This document shows positions 1 to 12,450 of a DNA stretch of 64,000 bases, piece by piece. Below the pieces are notes generated by a model. It had not been told where the DNA came from, ran no database searches, and saw only the letters and a list, made by a program, of their open reading frames with translations. This DNA is from Haloterrigena gelatinilytica (GTDB lineage Archaea; Halobacteriota; Halobacteria; Halobacteriales; Natrialbaceae), in contig NZ_JABUQZ010000001.1 of the NCBI RefSeq assembly GCF_013342145.1, positions 4,154,001 to 4,218,000 on the forward strand, written 5' to 3'. The stretch's first letter is position 1. Each line of letters starts with the position of its first letter. The translations under genes were made by a program, and so were the position numbers.

Positions 1-373
1 GCCCCTTCCTGACCGTCAGAGACTCCTCGAGGACGACGATCCCGATGACGGAACTGATCGCGATGAACAGGCCGTAGATCGGAACGACGACGCTCACCGG
101 ACCGAGCGCGAGCGCCCGGTAGTAGGCCAGCAGGCCGACGGCGAGGAACGCGCCCCAGACCGCGATGTAGGGCGCTTTCGGGTGTGAGAGGTACCGCCAC
201 GGCGACGTTCCCCGGTAGGCCATCAGCGCGCCGATCAGCACGGTCATGAGTCCGTTCGACAGGAAGACCGCGGTCGTGCTCGGGATCGACTCCATCGCGA
301 TCTTCAGCAGGGGCGCGACCAGACTGTACGTCGCGAACGCCAGCAGGGACAGGACGAGGTAGTTGCGCTTCAC
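1..373 (-). CDS. EamA/DMT-family small membrane transporter (partial, runs off the window)
   Basis: Reading leftward from a GTG at 373, the protein starts VKRNYLVLSLLAFATYSLV and is almost entirely hydrophobic. It has four predicted membrane segments before the window ends, and the typical EamA stretch GPVSVVVPIYGLF lies near the cut end. The GTG overlaps the TGA of the upstream gene by 4 bp (GTGA), so the two are translationally coupled. The partner is a paralogue with the same GPVSVVVPIYGLF motif. I infer a pair of half-size subunits that form a heterodimeric drug/metabolite-type transporter; the substrate cannot be read from sequence. The C-terminus lies outside the window. Confidence 0.85.
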   Translation of the reverse strand, partial: MKRNYLVLSLLAFATYSLVAPLLKIAMESIPSTTAVFLSNGLMTVLIGALMAYRGTSPWRYLSHPKAPYIAVWGAFLAVGLLAYYRALALGPVSVVVPIYGLFIAISSVIGIVVLEESLTVRKG

Positions 374-792
374 TGCTCACCACCCGCGCTACAGACGATC
401 GCGAGGACCGCGCAGCCGATGCCGGCCGCTCGAGTCAGCGTCAGCGTCTCGTCGAGAAACAGGATGCCGATGACCGAACTGCCGACGATAAAGAGTCCGT
501 AAATCGGAACGACGACGCTCACCGGGCCGGCCTCGAGCGCGGCCGTGTACGCCAGGATGCCGACCGTCAGGAAGACGCCGCCGGCGTAGACGTAGCCCGC
601 GCCGGCCGAGGTCGCGAGGGACGGATCGGCGGTGCCCGTGGCGACCATCACGACGGTCGCGATCGCGAGGAAGACGAGCGTCGCGAGAAACAGCCCCGGC
701 GCCGCCGGGACGTCCTCCGTGACGTAACTCGTCAGCGGCGCGACCGCGGAGTACGCCAGGAGCGCGACGAGAACCCACACCAGATACTCCAT
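370..792 (-). CDS. EamA/DMT-family small membrane transporter
   Basis: A 140-residue protein with about five membrane segments and the EamA motif GPVSVVVPIYGLF near residue 90. Most EamA proteins are about 300 residues with two repeats, so this is a single-repeat protein like its neighbour. It overlaps the downstream paralogue by 4 bp, which points to co-translation and probably hetero-oligomer assembly in the cytoplasmic membrane. The start is the ATG at 792 (MEYLVWVLVALLAYSAV). The substrate is unknown; amino acid or metabolite export is the family default. Confidence 0.88.
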   Translation of the reverse strand: MEYLVWVLVALLAYSAVAPLTSYVTEDVPAAPGLFLATLVFLAIATVVMVATGTADPSLATSAGAGYVYAGGVFLTVGILAYTAALEAGPVSVVVPIYGLFIVGSSVIGILFLDETLTLTRAAGIGCAVLAIVCSAGGEQ

Positions 793-974
793 ACGGATGC
801 TCGGGGGGAGACACCTTAACGGCTGTCGAAGGCGGCGAGGATTCCCGGGAAGATGACAACGGATGAATGCGATCGCGTGGCATAGTACGCGTCCGCCAAC
901 GGGCGGAGCATCGGACGGCGGGCCCGTTCGCTCGAGTGCGGGCGCTTTATCCCGACCGGGTCGAACGATGCCGT

Positions 975-1529
975 ATGACCGAGACGACGCTGTGTTTTCC
1001 GCTGCGGAGCCGCGACGTCGACGGCGGTGCGGCGGGCGACGGCGAACCGACCGGGACCGACGAGGTGCTCCTGATCGAGAAACGCCGGGGGCTCGGCGCG
1101 GGCTGGTACAACGGCCCCGGCGGCAAACTCGAGGCCGGCGAGACGCCCCGCGAGTGTGCGGTCCGCGAGACCCGCGAGGAAGTCGGCCTCGAGGTCGATC
1201 CCGCGGCCCTCGAGAAGGCGGGCGAACTCGAGTTCGTGCTCGACGGGACGGAACACACGTTCTGTCACGTCTATCGGACGCGATCGTTCGCCGGCGAGCC
1301 GACCGCCAGCGAGGAGGCCCGGCCGGAGTGGATCCCCGTCGGCGAGGTGCCCTACGACCGGATGTGGGACGACGACTACCTCTGGCTGCCGGGCGTCCTC
1401 GAGGGGCGGACGGTCGCCGGCGAGTTCCGGTTCGAGGGTGGCACGCCGCTCGACGAAGCCGACTTCGTCGATCACGACCTCGAGTGGGACGTCGACCTCG
1501 AGGCGAATTCCGACGACCGAAACCCGTGA
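975..1529 (+). CDS. NUDIX hydrolase, MutT/8-oxo-dGTP diphosphatase-like
   Basis: A 184-residue protein starting MTETTLCFPLRSRD. The NUDIX box is complete at residues 50-72: GKLEAGE, then RETREEVGL, which supplies the metal-binding REXXEE core. The preceding GAGWYNGPGG resembles the MTH1/MutT type, so sanitation of oxidised purine nucleotides (8-oxo-dGTP to the monophosphate) is the likely role; this substrate is inferred from family only. The frame is open further upstream (to 867), but the ATG at 975 starts right at the conserved domain, and the extra N-terminal residues are basic and unlike the acidic proteome. It diverges from the EamA pair. Confidence 0.88.
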   Translation: MTETTLCFPLRSRDVDGGAAGDGEPTGTDEVLLIEKRRGLGAGWYNGPGGKLEAGETPRECAVRETREEVGLEVDPAALEKAGELEFVLDGTEHTFCHVYRTRSFAGEPTASEEARPEWIPVGEVPYDRMWDDDYLWLPGVLEGRTVAGEFRFEGGTPLDEADFVDHDLEWDVDLEANSDDRNP

Positions 1530-1725
1530 CTCGACGGCCGGCGTCCGTGGCCGGTCGATCGTCGCTCCGACCGGATTCTCCCCTCGAAATGATATCGAAC
1601 CAGTCTTTCTCGGAAAACTGTACTTCTACCAGAGGTGGGCTGTAATCACTACGGACGATACGGACCCCGACTTGAGTACCGCCTGATTACTCTTCTATCC
1701 GCTCGTGGACGGTCGACCCGAGAAT

Positions 1726-2535
1726 ATGACCGAGACGACGCCTCGGCGGACGTTCGTCGCAGCGGTTGTCGGCACCGTGGGCGCGCTCGCGGGCTGTCTG
1801 GGCGAGACCCACGAGGACAGCGAGGAGAGCACCGAGAACGGAATCTTCCGAGACACCGACTCGAGCCAGTCCGCTGACGGAAGCGACGCGAACGAGGCGA
1901 CGGACGACGGGGACGATGATGGCTCCGACGAGAGCGATGACGGCGAGGACGGGAGCGATGACGGCGGAGAGACGGACGGCGCGGACGGGGACGACGGCCC
2001 CGACGAAGCGACCGAATCGGAGAGCGACGGCGGTGCGGATGAAGACGACGCTGACGACGGATCGGACGAGGATGACGGCGAGGCGGACGAAGAGGGAGAC
2101 GACGATGAGGGAGACGATAGCAGTGCGGACGAAGACGAGAACGATACCAGCGAGGACGATTCGGACGAAGACGGTGGCGAAGAGACGAACGCTGAAGACG
2201 ACGACGGCGATGGCGGGAGCGGTTCGGAAGACGACGACGGGAGCGACGGTGATGGCGAGAGCGGTTCGGAAGACGACGGGGGCGACGGCGAGACGAGCGA
2301 CGACACTGACGCGGAGCCCACGGACGACGGCGGATCATCGGACGAGGAGACGGATGACGGAGACGGATCGTCTGACGACGACGGGTCGTCCGAAACGGAC
2401 GATGGAGACGGATCATCTGACGATGGGGACGACACAGATGAAGGGGACGGCACAGACGATGGAGACAGCACAGACGATGGGGAGAATACGGACGACGAAA
2501 CCGACGACGGAGAAGACTCGAACGACTCCGGGTAG
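1726..2535 (+). CDS. Tat-type lipoprotein with long Asp/Glu/Ser/Gly low-complexity tail
   Basis: A 269-residue protein. The N-terminus MTETTPRRTFVAAVVGTV has a twin-arginine and is followed by a lipobox (LAGC, cysteine near residue 24), so it should be exported by Tat and lipid-anchored on the outside of the cell. After the cysteine there is almost no sequence other than short D/E/S/G/T runs (DDG, SDDD, EDD), with no folded domain. The ATG at 1726 is preferred to the GTG at 1705 because it gives a normal short Tat n-region. Acidic disordered tails are common in surface lipoproteins of halophiles; the function is unknown. The tail is built from short imperfect nucleotide repeats, so its length is probably variable between strains. 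Confidence 0.8.
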   Translation: MTETTPRRTFVAAVVGTVGALAGCLGETHEDSEESTENGIFRDTDSSQSADGSDANEATDDGDDDGSDESDDGEDGSDDGGETDGADGDDGPDEATESESDGGADEDDADDGSDEDDGEADEEGDDDEGDDSSADEDENDTSEDDSDEDGGEETNAEDDDGDGGSGSEDDDGSDGDGESGSEDDGGDGETSDDTDAEPTDDGGSSDEETDDGDGSSDDDGSSETDDGDGSSDDGDDTDEGDGTDDGDSTDDGENTDDETDDGEDSNDSG

Positions 2536-2564
2536 TCAGCACGTCACCCCGGTGCGATCGGCGT

Positions 2565-3539
2565 TTACGGCTTCAGCACGACTTTCCCGGAACTCTTGCG
2601 GTCCTCGATGTACTGGTGGGCCTCGGCGGCGTCCTCGAGCGCGAACGACTCGCCGAGGATCACCTCGAGGTCGCCGCTGGTCAACCCCTCGGTGAGATCG
2701 GGAACGGCCGCCATGACCGTACTCGGGTCGTGAACGGAGGCCTGACCGAGGTGGAATCCTTTGACCGTCTTGTTCTCGAAGAGCAGGCGTCGGTTCTGGA
2801 CCTCGGCGGGGACGCCGCTGGCGACGCCGAAGGTGACCATCCGGCCGAAGTGGGCCATCGCGTCGAGGCTGCGCTCGAAGACGTCGTCGCCGACGCTCTC
2901 GAGGACGAGGTCGACGCCCTCGCCGTCCGTTTCGTCGTCGACGACGTCGCGGAAGTCCGTCTCCGTGTAGTTGATCGGGTGGTCACAGCCCAGGTCGGCG
3001 GCGAGATCCAGCTTCTCCCGGGTGCTCGCGGTTCCGAAGACCTCCGCGCCGTGGTTCGAGGCGAGTTGCACGGCGGCCGTCCCGACCCCGCCCGCGGCGG
3101 CCTGGATCAGGACCGATTCGTCCTCCTCGAGGCCGCCCCACTCGAACAGACAGCAGTGAGCGGTGAGAAACTGGACGGGGAAGCCGGCGGCCTCCTCGAG
3201 GCTCATCCCCTCCGGAACGGGGAAGAGCATCTGCGCGTTCGCGACCGCGTACTCGGCGTAGCCGCCGGTGTTCAGCATCGCGACGACGCGATCGCCCTCG
3301 GAGACGTCGTCGACGCCCTCGCCGACCGCGTCGACCGTCCCCGCGGCCTCCATCCCGGGGACGTAGGGCGCGTCGGGACCGTCCGGATAGACCCCGCGGC
3401 GCTGCATGATGTCCGCGAAGTTGATCCCCGCCGCCTCGACCTCGATGCGGACCTCGCCCGCGTTCGGCTCCGGCAGGTCTGCGTCGACGACCTCGAGCGC
3501 GTCGCTGTCGCCGTACTCGGTGACTTCGATCGCTTTCAT
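2565..3539 (-). CDS. Zinc-independent MDR-family NADPH:quinone oxidoreductase
   Basis: A 324-residue protein starting MKAIEVTEYGDSDALEV. It has a GroES-like N-terminal domain (about 1-120) and a Rossmann domain with the nucleotide-binding stretch AAAGGVGTAAVQLA at residues 147-160. Cysteine ligands of structural zinc are absent, which fits the quinone oxidoreductase (Qor) branch of the medium-chain dehydrogenases. The C-terminal SSGKVVLKP matches the family ending. The expected reaction is NADPH-dependent one-electron reduction of quinones or of alpha,beta-unsaturated carbonyls in the cytoplasm. The start at 3539 removes 23 non-conserved upstream residues. It diverges from the YihY gene. Confidence 0.9.
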   Translation of the reverse strand: MKAIEVTEYGDSDALEVVDADLPEPNAGEVRIEVEAAGINFADIMQRRGVYPDGPDAPYVPGMEAAGTVDAVGEGVDDVSEGDRVVAMLNTGGYAEYAVANAQMLFPVPEGMSLEEAAGFPVQFLTAHCCLFEWGGLEEDESVLIQAAAGGVGTAAVQLASNHGAEVFGTASTREKLDLAADLGCDHPINYTETDFRDVVDDETDGEGVDLVLESVGDDVFERSLDAMAHFGRMVTFGVASGVPAEVQNRRLLFENKTVKGFHLGQASVHDPSTVMAAVPDLTEGLTSGDLEVILGESFALEDAAEAHQYIEDRKSSGKVVLKP

Positions 3540-3687
3540 ACCGAATGCGTGTACCGGCGTCGCACACATAACGCTGTCAGAACCGGACGAAACCGAGGGA
3601 GCGTTCATCGTCGTCGAGCGGGAAACGAACCGAGACGGTTGCGACTGCCACGAGCGGGTTCAACTGGGCAGCCGTCCTACGACGGCC

Positions 3688-4464
3688 ATGTCGACCGTCG
3701 GCTCCGTCGTCGCTCTCGCGAGGGATCGGAATCTCACGTTTCTGGCCGCGGGGATCGCCTACTACGCGTTCGTCTCGACGATACCGTTGCTGCTGCTCGC
3801 CGTGACGATCGCCTCGTTCGTCGGGGGACAAGCGCTGGCCGATCGCGTGGCCAGCATGCTCAGTCAGCAACTGTCGTCTTCGGGACAGCAGATGGTGTCG
3901 CGGGCGCTGACCGACCCGTCCGGCCGGGCGGCCGCGTCCGTGGTCGGGTTCCTCGCGCTGGCGTGGAGCGCCCTGAAGCTCTTTCGCGGTCTCGACCAGG
4001 CGTTCGACGAGGTGTACGCGGGCGCGGTCGACGCGTCGCTCCTGGGCCAGATCCGGGACGCCATCGTCGTCCTCGTCGGGATCGCACTCGCCGTCGCGCT
4101 CGTCGTCGCCGTCGGCGTTGCGCTCTCGATACTGCGCCTGCAATTCCCGTTCGCCAACGCGGTCGGAACGCTCGTACTGATCGTCGTACTGACGATCGCG
4201 TTTCTGCCGATATACTACGTGCTTCCGCCGGTGAGCGTCTCGATATCGGAAGTGTTCCCGGGCACAATCATCGCCGCGATCGGCTGGGTACTCCTGCAGG
4301 TCGGGTTCCGGATCTACGCGGCCAACGCCGGCCAATACGCGGCCTACGGCGTGATCGGCGCCGTCCTGCTCTTCGTCACGTGGCTCTACTTCGGCGGCGT
4401 CGTGATACTGCTTGGCGCGGCGGTAAACGCCGTCCGCCGGGGAGCGACGGCGGAGACGAGGTAG
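3688..4464 (+). CDS. YihY/BrkB family membrane protein
   Basis: A 258-residue protein with six predicted membrane segments. The start shows the family pattern (LARDRNLTFLAAGIAYYAFV, then STIPLLLL). Other landmarks are WSALKLFRGLDQAFDEVY and, near the C-terminus, the aromatic/glycine motif AAYGVIGAVLLFVTWLY. This family was once called ribonuclease BN, which is now considered wrong; members are inner-membrane proteins of unresolved function, possibly flippase or envelope integrity. A paralogue with a C-terminal extension lies at about 61.7-63.0 kb. The ATG at 3688 sits at the conserved N-terminus; an upstream extension would run into the divergent oxidoreductase. Confidence 0.87.
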   Translation: MSTVGSVVALARDRNLTFLAAGIAYYAFVSTIPLLLLAVTIASFVGGQALADRVASMLSQQLSSSGQQMVSRALTDPSGRAAASVVGFLALAWSALKLFRGLDQAFDEVYAGAVDASLLGQIRDAIVVLVGIALAVALVVAVGVALSILRLQFPFANAVGTLVLIVVLTIAFLPIYYVLPPVSVSISEVFPGTIIAAIGWVLLQVGFRIYAANAGQYAAYGVIGAVLLFVTWLYFGGVVILLGAAVNAVRRGATAETR

Positions 4465-4534
4465 GTTCGAGACCGCCGCCGGAAACTCGCGCTCCGTCTC
4501 GGATTCGAGCGCCACCGAGCGTCCGGCCTTCGCA

Positions 4535-4545
4535 TGGTTTAAGAC
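4535..4545 (+). promoter_or_regulatory. TATA-like element of proS
   Basis: The sequence TGGTTTAAGAC ends about 25 bp before the proS ATG at 4569. This is the distance expected for an archaeal TATA box driving a leaderless transcript. Inferred from position and composition only. Confidence 0.5.
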
Positions 4546-4568
4546 CGCGCTGACTGGATGACGTACCA

Positions 4569-6050
4569 ATGAGCGACGAGAGCCAGGAACTCGGAATCAC
4601 CGAGTCGAAATCGCACAAACCCGGCGAGTGGTACGCCGAAGTCGTCCAGAAGGCCAACCTCGCGGACTACGCGCCGATGGGCGGATTCATCGTCACCAAG
4701 CCCCGCGGCTACGCGCTGTGGGAGGGTATTCAGAACGCGCTCGACGGCTGGTTCAAGGAGACCGGCGTCGACAACGTCTACTTCCCGCTGTTTATCCCCG
4801 AGTCCTTCCTTGAGCGCGAGAAGGACGTCGTCGAGGGGTTCGACCCCGAGGTCGCCTGGGTGACCCAGGGCGGCCACGAGGAACTCGAGGAGCGGCTGGC
4901 GGTCCGGCCGACCAGCGAGTCGATCATCGCGCCCTTCATGGCCGACTGGACGCGCAGCCACCGCGACCTGCCGCTGCGCCTGAACCAGTGGTGTTCGGTC
5001 GTCCGGTGGGAGGCCACCGAGACCAAGCCCTTCTTCCGGACGAAGGAGTTCATGTGGCAGGAAGGCCACACCGCCCACGCCTCTGACGAGGGCGCCTGGG
5101 ACGAGGTCTGGACCCGACTGGGCCAGTACGAACGCCTCTACGAGGACGTGCTCGCGATCCCGGTGCTGCGCGGAAAGAAGCCCGAGCACGACAAGTTCCC
5201 CGGCGCGGACACGACGACGACCGTCGAGGCCCTGATGCCCGACGGGAAGTCCGTCCAGGGCGGCACCAGCCACAACCTCGGCCAGAGCTTCGCCGAGGCG
5301 TTCGACATCACCTTCGCCGACGAGGACGAGGAAGAACGGACGGCCTACACCACCTCGTGGGGCGTCTCCTGGCGCGCGATCGGGGCGCTCATCATGACCC
5401 ACTCCGACGACCAGGGGCTCGTGCTCCCGCCGACGATCGCGCCCACGCAGGTCGCCATCGTCCCCATCTGGCAGGAGGACACCAAAGAAGACGTCCTCGA
5501 GTACTCCGAGAACATCGCCGACGACCTCGAGGACGCCGGCTTCCGCGTCGAACTCGACGACCGCGACGAGCGCAATCCCGGCTTCAAGTTCAACGAGCAC
5601 GAGCTCAACGGCGTGCCGCTGCGACTCGAGATCGGCCCCTACGAGGTCGAAGACGAGGAGGTCACGATGGTCCACCGGCCGGACAACGAGGAGTCCGTCG
5701 AGGACCGCGACGAAATCGTCGAGAGCGTCGACGAGCACCTCGACGAGATCTACGACAAGCTCTACGAGACGGCCGAGGAGAACCTAGAAGAGAACATCCG
5801 CGAGGCCCACAGCCCCGAGGAGATCCTCGGAACGATCGGCAAACACGGCGGCTACGTGAAGACGCCGTGGTGCGGCGACGAGGCCTGCGAGGAGGCCATC
5901 AAGGAGAAGATCGCCGCCGAGATCGTCATGCAACCGCTCGAAGACGCGGGCGGGCAGTCGAGCGGCGAGGTGCCCGAACCCGAGCACGACGAGTGCGGCG
6001 TCTGCGGCGACCCCGCCGACGAGATCGCCTACTTCGCGAAGTCGTACTGA
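4569..6050 (+). CDS. proS: Prolyl-tRNA synthetase, archaeal/eukaryotic type
   Basis: A 493-residue class II aminoacyl-tRNA synthetase that charges tRNA-Pro in the cytoplasm. Class II motif 2 is seen in VVRWEATETKPFFRTKEF and the preceding proline-site segment in RPTSESIIAPFMADW. The KPEHDKFPGADTTTTVEALM block is typical of the archaeal form. The anticodon-binding domain follows from about residue 290, then a C-terminal zinc-binding region (CGDEACEE, CGVCGDPADE) that ends in the conserved C-terminal tyrosine (FAKSY). There is no editing (INS) domain, as expected for this type. It is a single gene with its own promoter, and the length is normal. Confidence 0.98.
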   Translation: MSDESQELGITESKSHKPGEWYAEVVQKANLADYAPMGGFIVTKPRGYALWEGIQNALDGWFKETGVDNVYFPLFIPESFLEREKDVVEGFDPEVAWVTQGGHEELEERLAVRPTSESIIAPFMADWTRSHRDLPLRLNQWCSVVRWEATETKPFFRTKEFMWQEGHTAHASDEGAWDEVWTRLGQYERLYEDVLAIPVLRGKKPEHDKFPGADTTTTVEALMPDGKSVQGGTSHNLGQSFAEAFDITFADEDEEERTAYTTSWGVSWRAIGALIMTHSDDQGLVLPPTIAPTQVAIVPIWQEDTKEDVLEYSENIADDLEDAGFRVELDDRDERNPGFKFNEHELNGVPLRLEIGPYEVEDEEVTMVHRPDNEESVEDRDEIVESVDEHLDEIYDKLYETAEENLEENIREAHSPEEILGTIGKHGGYVKTPWCGDEACEEAIKEKIAAEIVMQPLEDAGGQSSGEVPEPEHDECGVCGDPADEIAYFAKSY

Positions 6051-6568
6051 TCGCCGGTCAGGTCGTTTCGCCGTCCGCTTCGGGCTGTTACTCACGTTTC
6101 TCTCGGACGAGATACTCTCGTCGACTCGAGGCAGCACTCGGTTCTCGATCCGCAGTCGGCGCAAGTGGGTTCGGTAGCGGGACTGCCGCGAATAGCGAAC
6201 CGGTATAGCCACCCGAACCTAACTCTTTAACCGAATCTTCCTTACGGAAAGAGTGTGTACGAAGGGATGTGGTGTTCACTCTGGTGGGTGAGCACTACGT
6301 GCCTCTGACACTGCTGCCCTGCCCGGGCAGCGATCCTTTCCCGCTCGAGAACGTCGCTTTTCGAAGACAGTAGCCGCTTTGTAGAGACGGGTTTCGCGCA
6401 CCAATTTCGGCGTTGAACGACCGGAACGCATCCTCAGCGACGGATTGAGCTGATCAATTATGATACTTGTATAGTATGGCCATAGACCTTATATCCGGTT
6501 ATATGTGTTTATAATACACTTAGCCATAATGGATCAATCTCTTATAGCAGTTCTCGTAATGAGGGTGT
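6051..6568 (+). promoter_or_regulatory. proS-gltB intergenic region with leader, hairpins and operator-like palindromes
   Basis: These 518 bp contain no full-size gene. From left to right I see a TATA-like CTCTTTAAC (6223-6231), a 13-codon reading frame (6267-6308), and a hairpin GCTGCCC/GGGCAGC with a 5-nt loop (6313-6331). Then comes an AT-rich block (6455-6550) with the perfect palindrome TATGGCCATA (6475-6484), an interrupted inverted repeat GTGT-7-ACAC (6505-6519) and CTTATAG at 6541-6547, which is 22-28 bp before the gltB ATG. The start of gltB also has a purine-rich GAGGG at 6561-6565, so both leadered and leaderless transcripts are possible. The palindromes are plausible regulator sites for nitrogen control; this is an inference. 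Confidence 0.5.
6267..6308 (+). CDS. Possible 13-residue Trp/Cys-rich leader peptide
   Basis: The frame reads MWCSLWWVSTTCL and stops. It is preceded by GAAGGG directly before the ATG and followed 4 nt later by a strong hairpin (6313-6331). Three tryptophans and two cysteines in 13 codons is far from chance composition for this proteome. The arrangement looks like an attenuator leader, but attenuation of this kind is not established in haloarchaea and the next gene, gltB, is 260 bp away. It could be chance or part of a non-coding RNA. Confidence 0.25.
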   Translation: MWCSLWWVSTTCL

Positions 6569-11173
<4,605 letters not shown>

Positions 11174-11247
11174 GCGGTCGCCCGTAATTCGACCGTCCGT
11201 TCGTTTTCCGCTGTTTCTGAGGGAACCCGTCCCGCCCGTTCTGAATC

Positions 11248-11853
11248 TCACTCTCGGCCCAGCGTGTGAAACTCCTCGTTGGGTCGCATATCGGCGAACA
11301 TCGCCAGCCGATTGCTAAGATTGTAGAACGCGGTCACCGCCGCGATGTCCCAGCGCGCTTCCTCGTCGAACCCCGCCTGACGGAGCGCCTCGAGGTCCTC
11401 GCGGTCGACCTCGGTCGGCCGCTCGGTTAGCTTCACGGCGACGTCGAGCATCGTGCGGTGGGCGTCGTTGATATCGGCGGTCCGGTAGTTCGCGACCAGT
11501 TGGTCCGCGAGGAGCGGATCCTCGGCGTAGATCCGCACGAGCGCACCGTGGGCGACGTTGCAGTAGTAGCAGTGGTTGACCCCCGAGACGGCGACGACGA
11601 TCATCTCGATCTCCTCGCGCTCGAGGGCCGTGTCCTCGACGAGGGCGTCGTGGTAGTCGACGAACGCGCGGAAGTGGGAGGGTTTGTACGCCATCGCCGC
11701 GAACACGTTGGGCGTGAATCCCGCTCGCTCGGTCTCGTCCGCGATGCGTTCCCTGAGGTCTTCGGGCAGGTTCTCGAGGTCGGGGACCGGAAACCGGTTC
11801 ATCGCGTCGTCGCGCAGTTCAGGATCGACCTCCTCGGCGTCGCTTTTGGTCAT
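11248..11853 (-). CDS. AhpD-like / carboxymuconolactone decarboxylase-family peroxidase-related protein
   Basis: A 201-residue all-alpha protein. The redox motif is CYYC (C95, C98) followed by H102 in NHCYYCNVAHGAL, the CXXCXXXH pattern of AhpD-type alkylhydroperoxidases. The length and the C-terminal NLSNRLAMFADMRPNEEF segment fit the peroxidase-related subgroup rather than the short CMD decarboxylases. The likely role is disulfide-based peroxide reduction in the cytoplasm, inferred from family. The start at the ATG at 11853 (MTKSDAEEVDPEL) is preferred because the upstream extension overlaps the DUF123 gene. Confidence 0.88.
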   Translation of the reverse strand: MTKSDAEEVDPELRDDAMNRFPVPDLENLPEDLRERIADETERAGFTPNVFAAMAYKPSHFRAFVDYHDALVEDTALEREEIEMIVVAVSGVNHCYYCNVAHGALVRIYAEDPLLADQLVANYRTADINDAHRTMLDVAVKLTERPTEVDREDLEALRQAGFDEEARWDIAAVTAFYNLSNRLAMFADMRPNEEFHTLGRE

Positions 11854-11926
11854 GGACACCACTCCACACGATAGCCCATAAATCGCCGTGTCGACCCGTC
11901 GCAGTCGAGAGTTTGAGATAGTGGGC

Positions 11927-12346
11927 CTACTCGAAACGAAGACGACCGCCCTCAGCGACGGCGGCCGTCCGAATGGTCTCGGCGTCCGACGTGGCGAGGA
12001 GGTGCCCCGCACAGTCACAGTCCGAAGCCCCGAAGCCGTCGACCTGTTCGCCCGGTAGCGACGTCGCCAGTTCGCACTCCCGGTCGGCGTCGGGGAACGT
12101 AACCGCGGCCTCGAGACGCGTCTCATCGTGTCCGAGCAGGTAGTCGATGTGCCAGTGTCGCGTGTCGCGCTCGCCGCGGGCGAGTTCGCGGTGGCGATCG
12201 ATTCGAGCGAAGCCGCCGGGACCGAAGGCGCTGCCGACGTAAGCGTAGGTTCCGTCGGCGAAGTCGCGCTCGCCCAGCGCACCGACCTCGAGGGTCGTCG
12301 CTCGCGGGACGTCGACGACGAGCACGTAGGTGCCGCTCTCGCTCAT
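11927..12346 (-). CDS. DUF123 / GIY-YIG-related small protein
   Basis: A 139-residue protein starting MSESGTYVLVVDV. It has the DUF123 features: GTYAYVGSAFGPGGFA, then RHWHIDYLL, then a C-terminal CDC-GH cluster (SDCDCAGHLL) that may bind metal. DUF123 is related to GIY-YIG nucleases and is sometimes fused to endonuclease III, so a nucleic-acid role is possible but unproven. The ATG at 12346 lies at the conserved start; the longer frame begins inside a basic stretch. The gene shares its direction with the AhpD-like gene, 73 bp further on. Confidence 0.82.
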   Translation of the reverse strand: MSESGTYVLVVDVPRATTLEVGALGERDFADGTYAYVGSAFGPGGFARIDRHRELARGERDTRHWHIDYLLGHDETRLEAAVTFPDADRECELATSLPGEQVDGFGASDCDCAGHLLATSDAETIRTAAVAEGGRLRFE

Positions 12347-12450
12347 AGTCGAGCGTCGGGCGCGAAGCGACAAAAACGAGGTCGGTTCGAAACGCGGTGG
12401 GGTCGGATCGACTTGGATCGACTCGAGGCGGACGGAGACGGAAACGGCCG

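Noticed and set aside
1649-2542. Arginine-rich and serine-rich frames opposite the acidic lipoprotein
   Set aside because: They are shadows of GAC/GAG/GGA repeats; the + strand frame has a Tat signal and lipobox.
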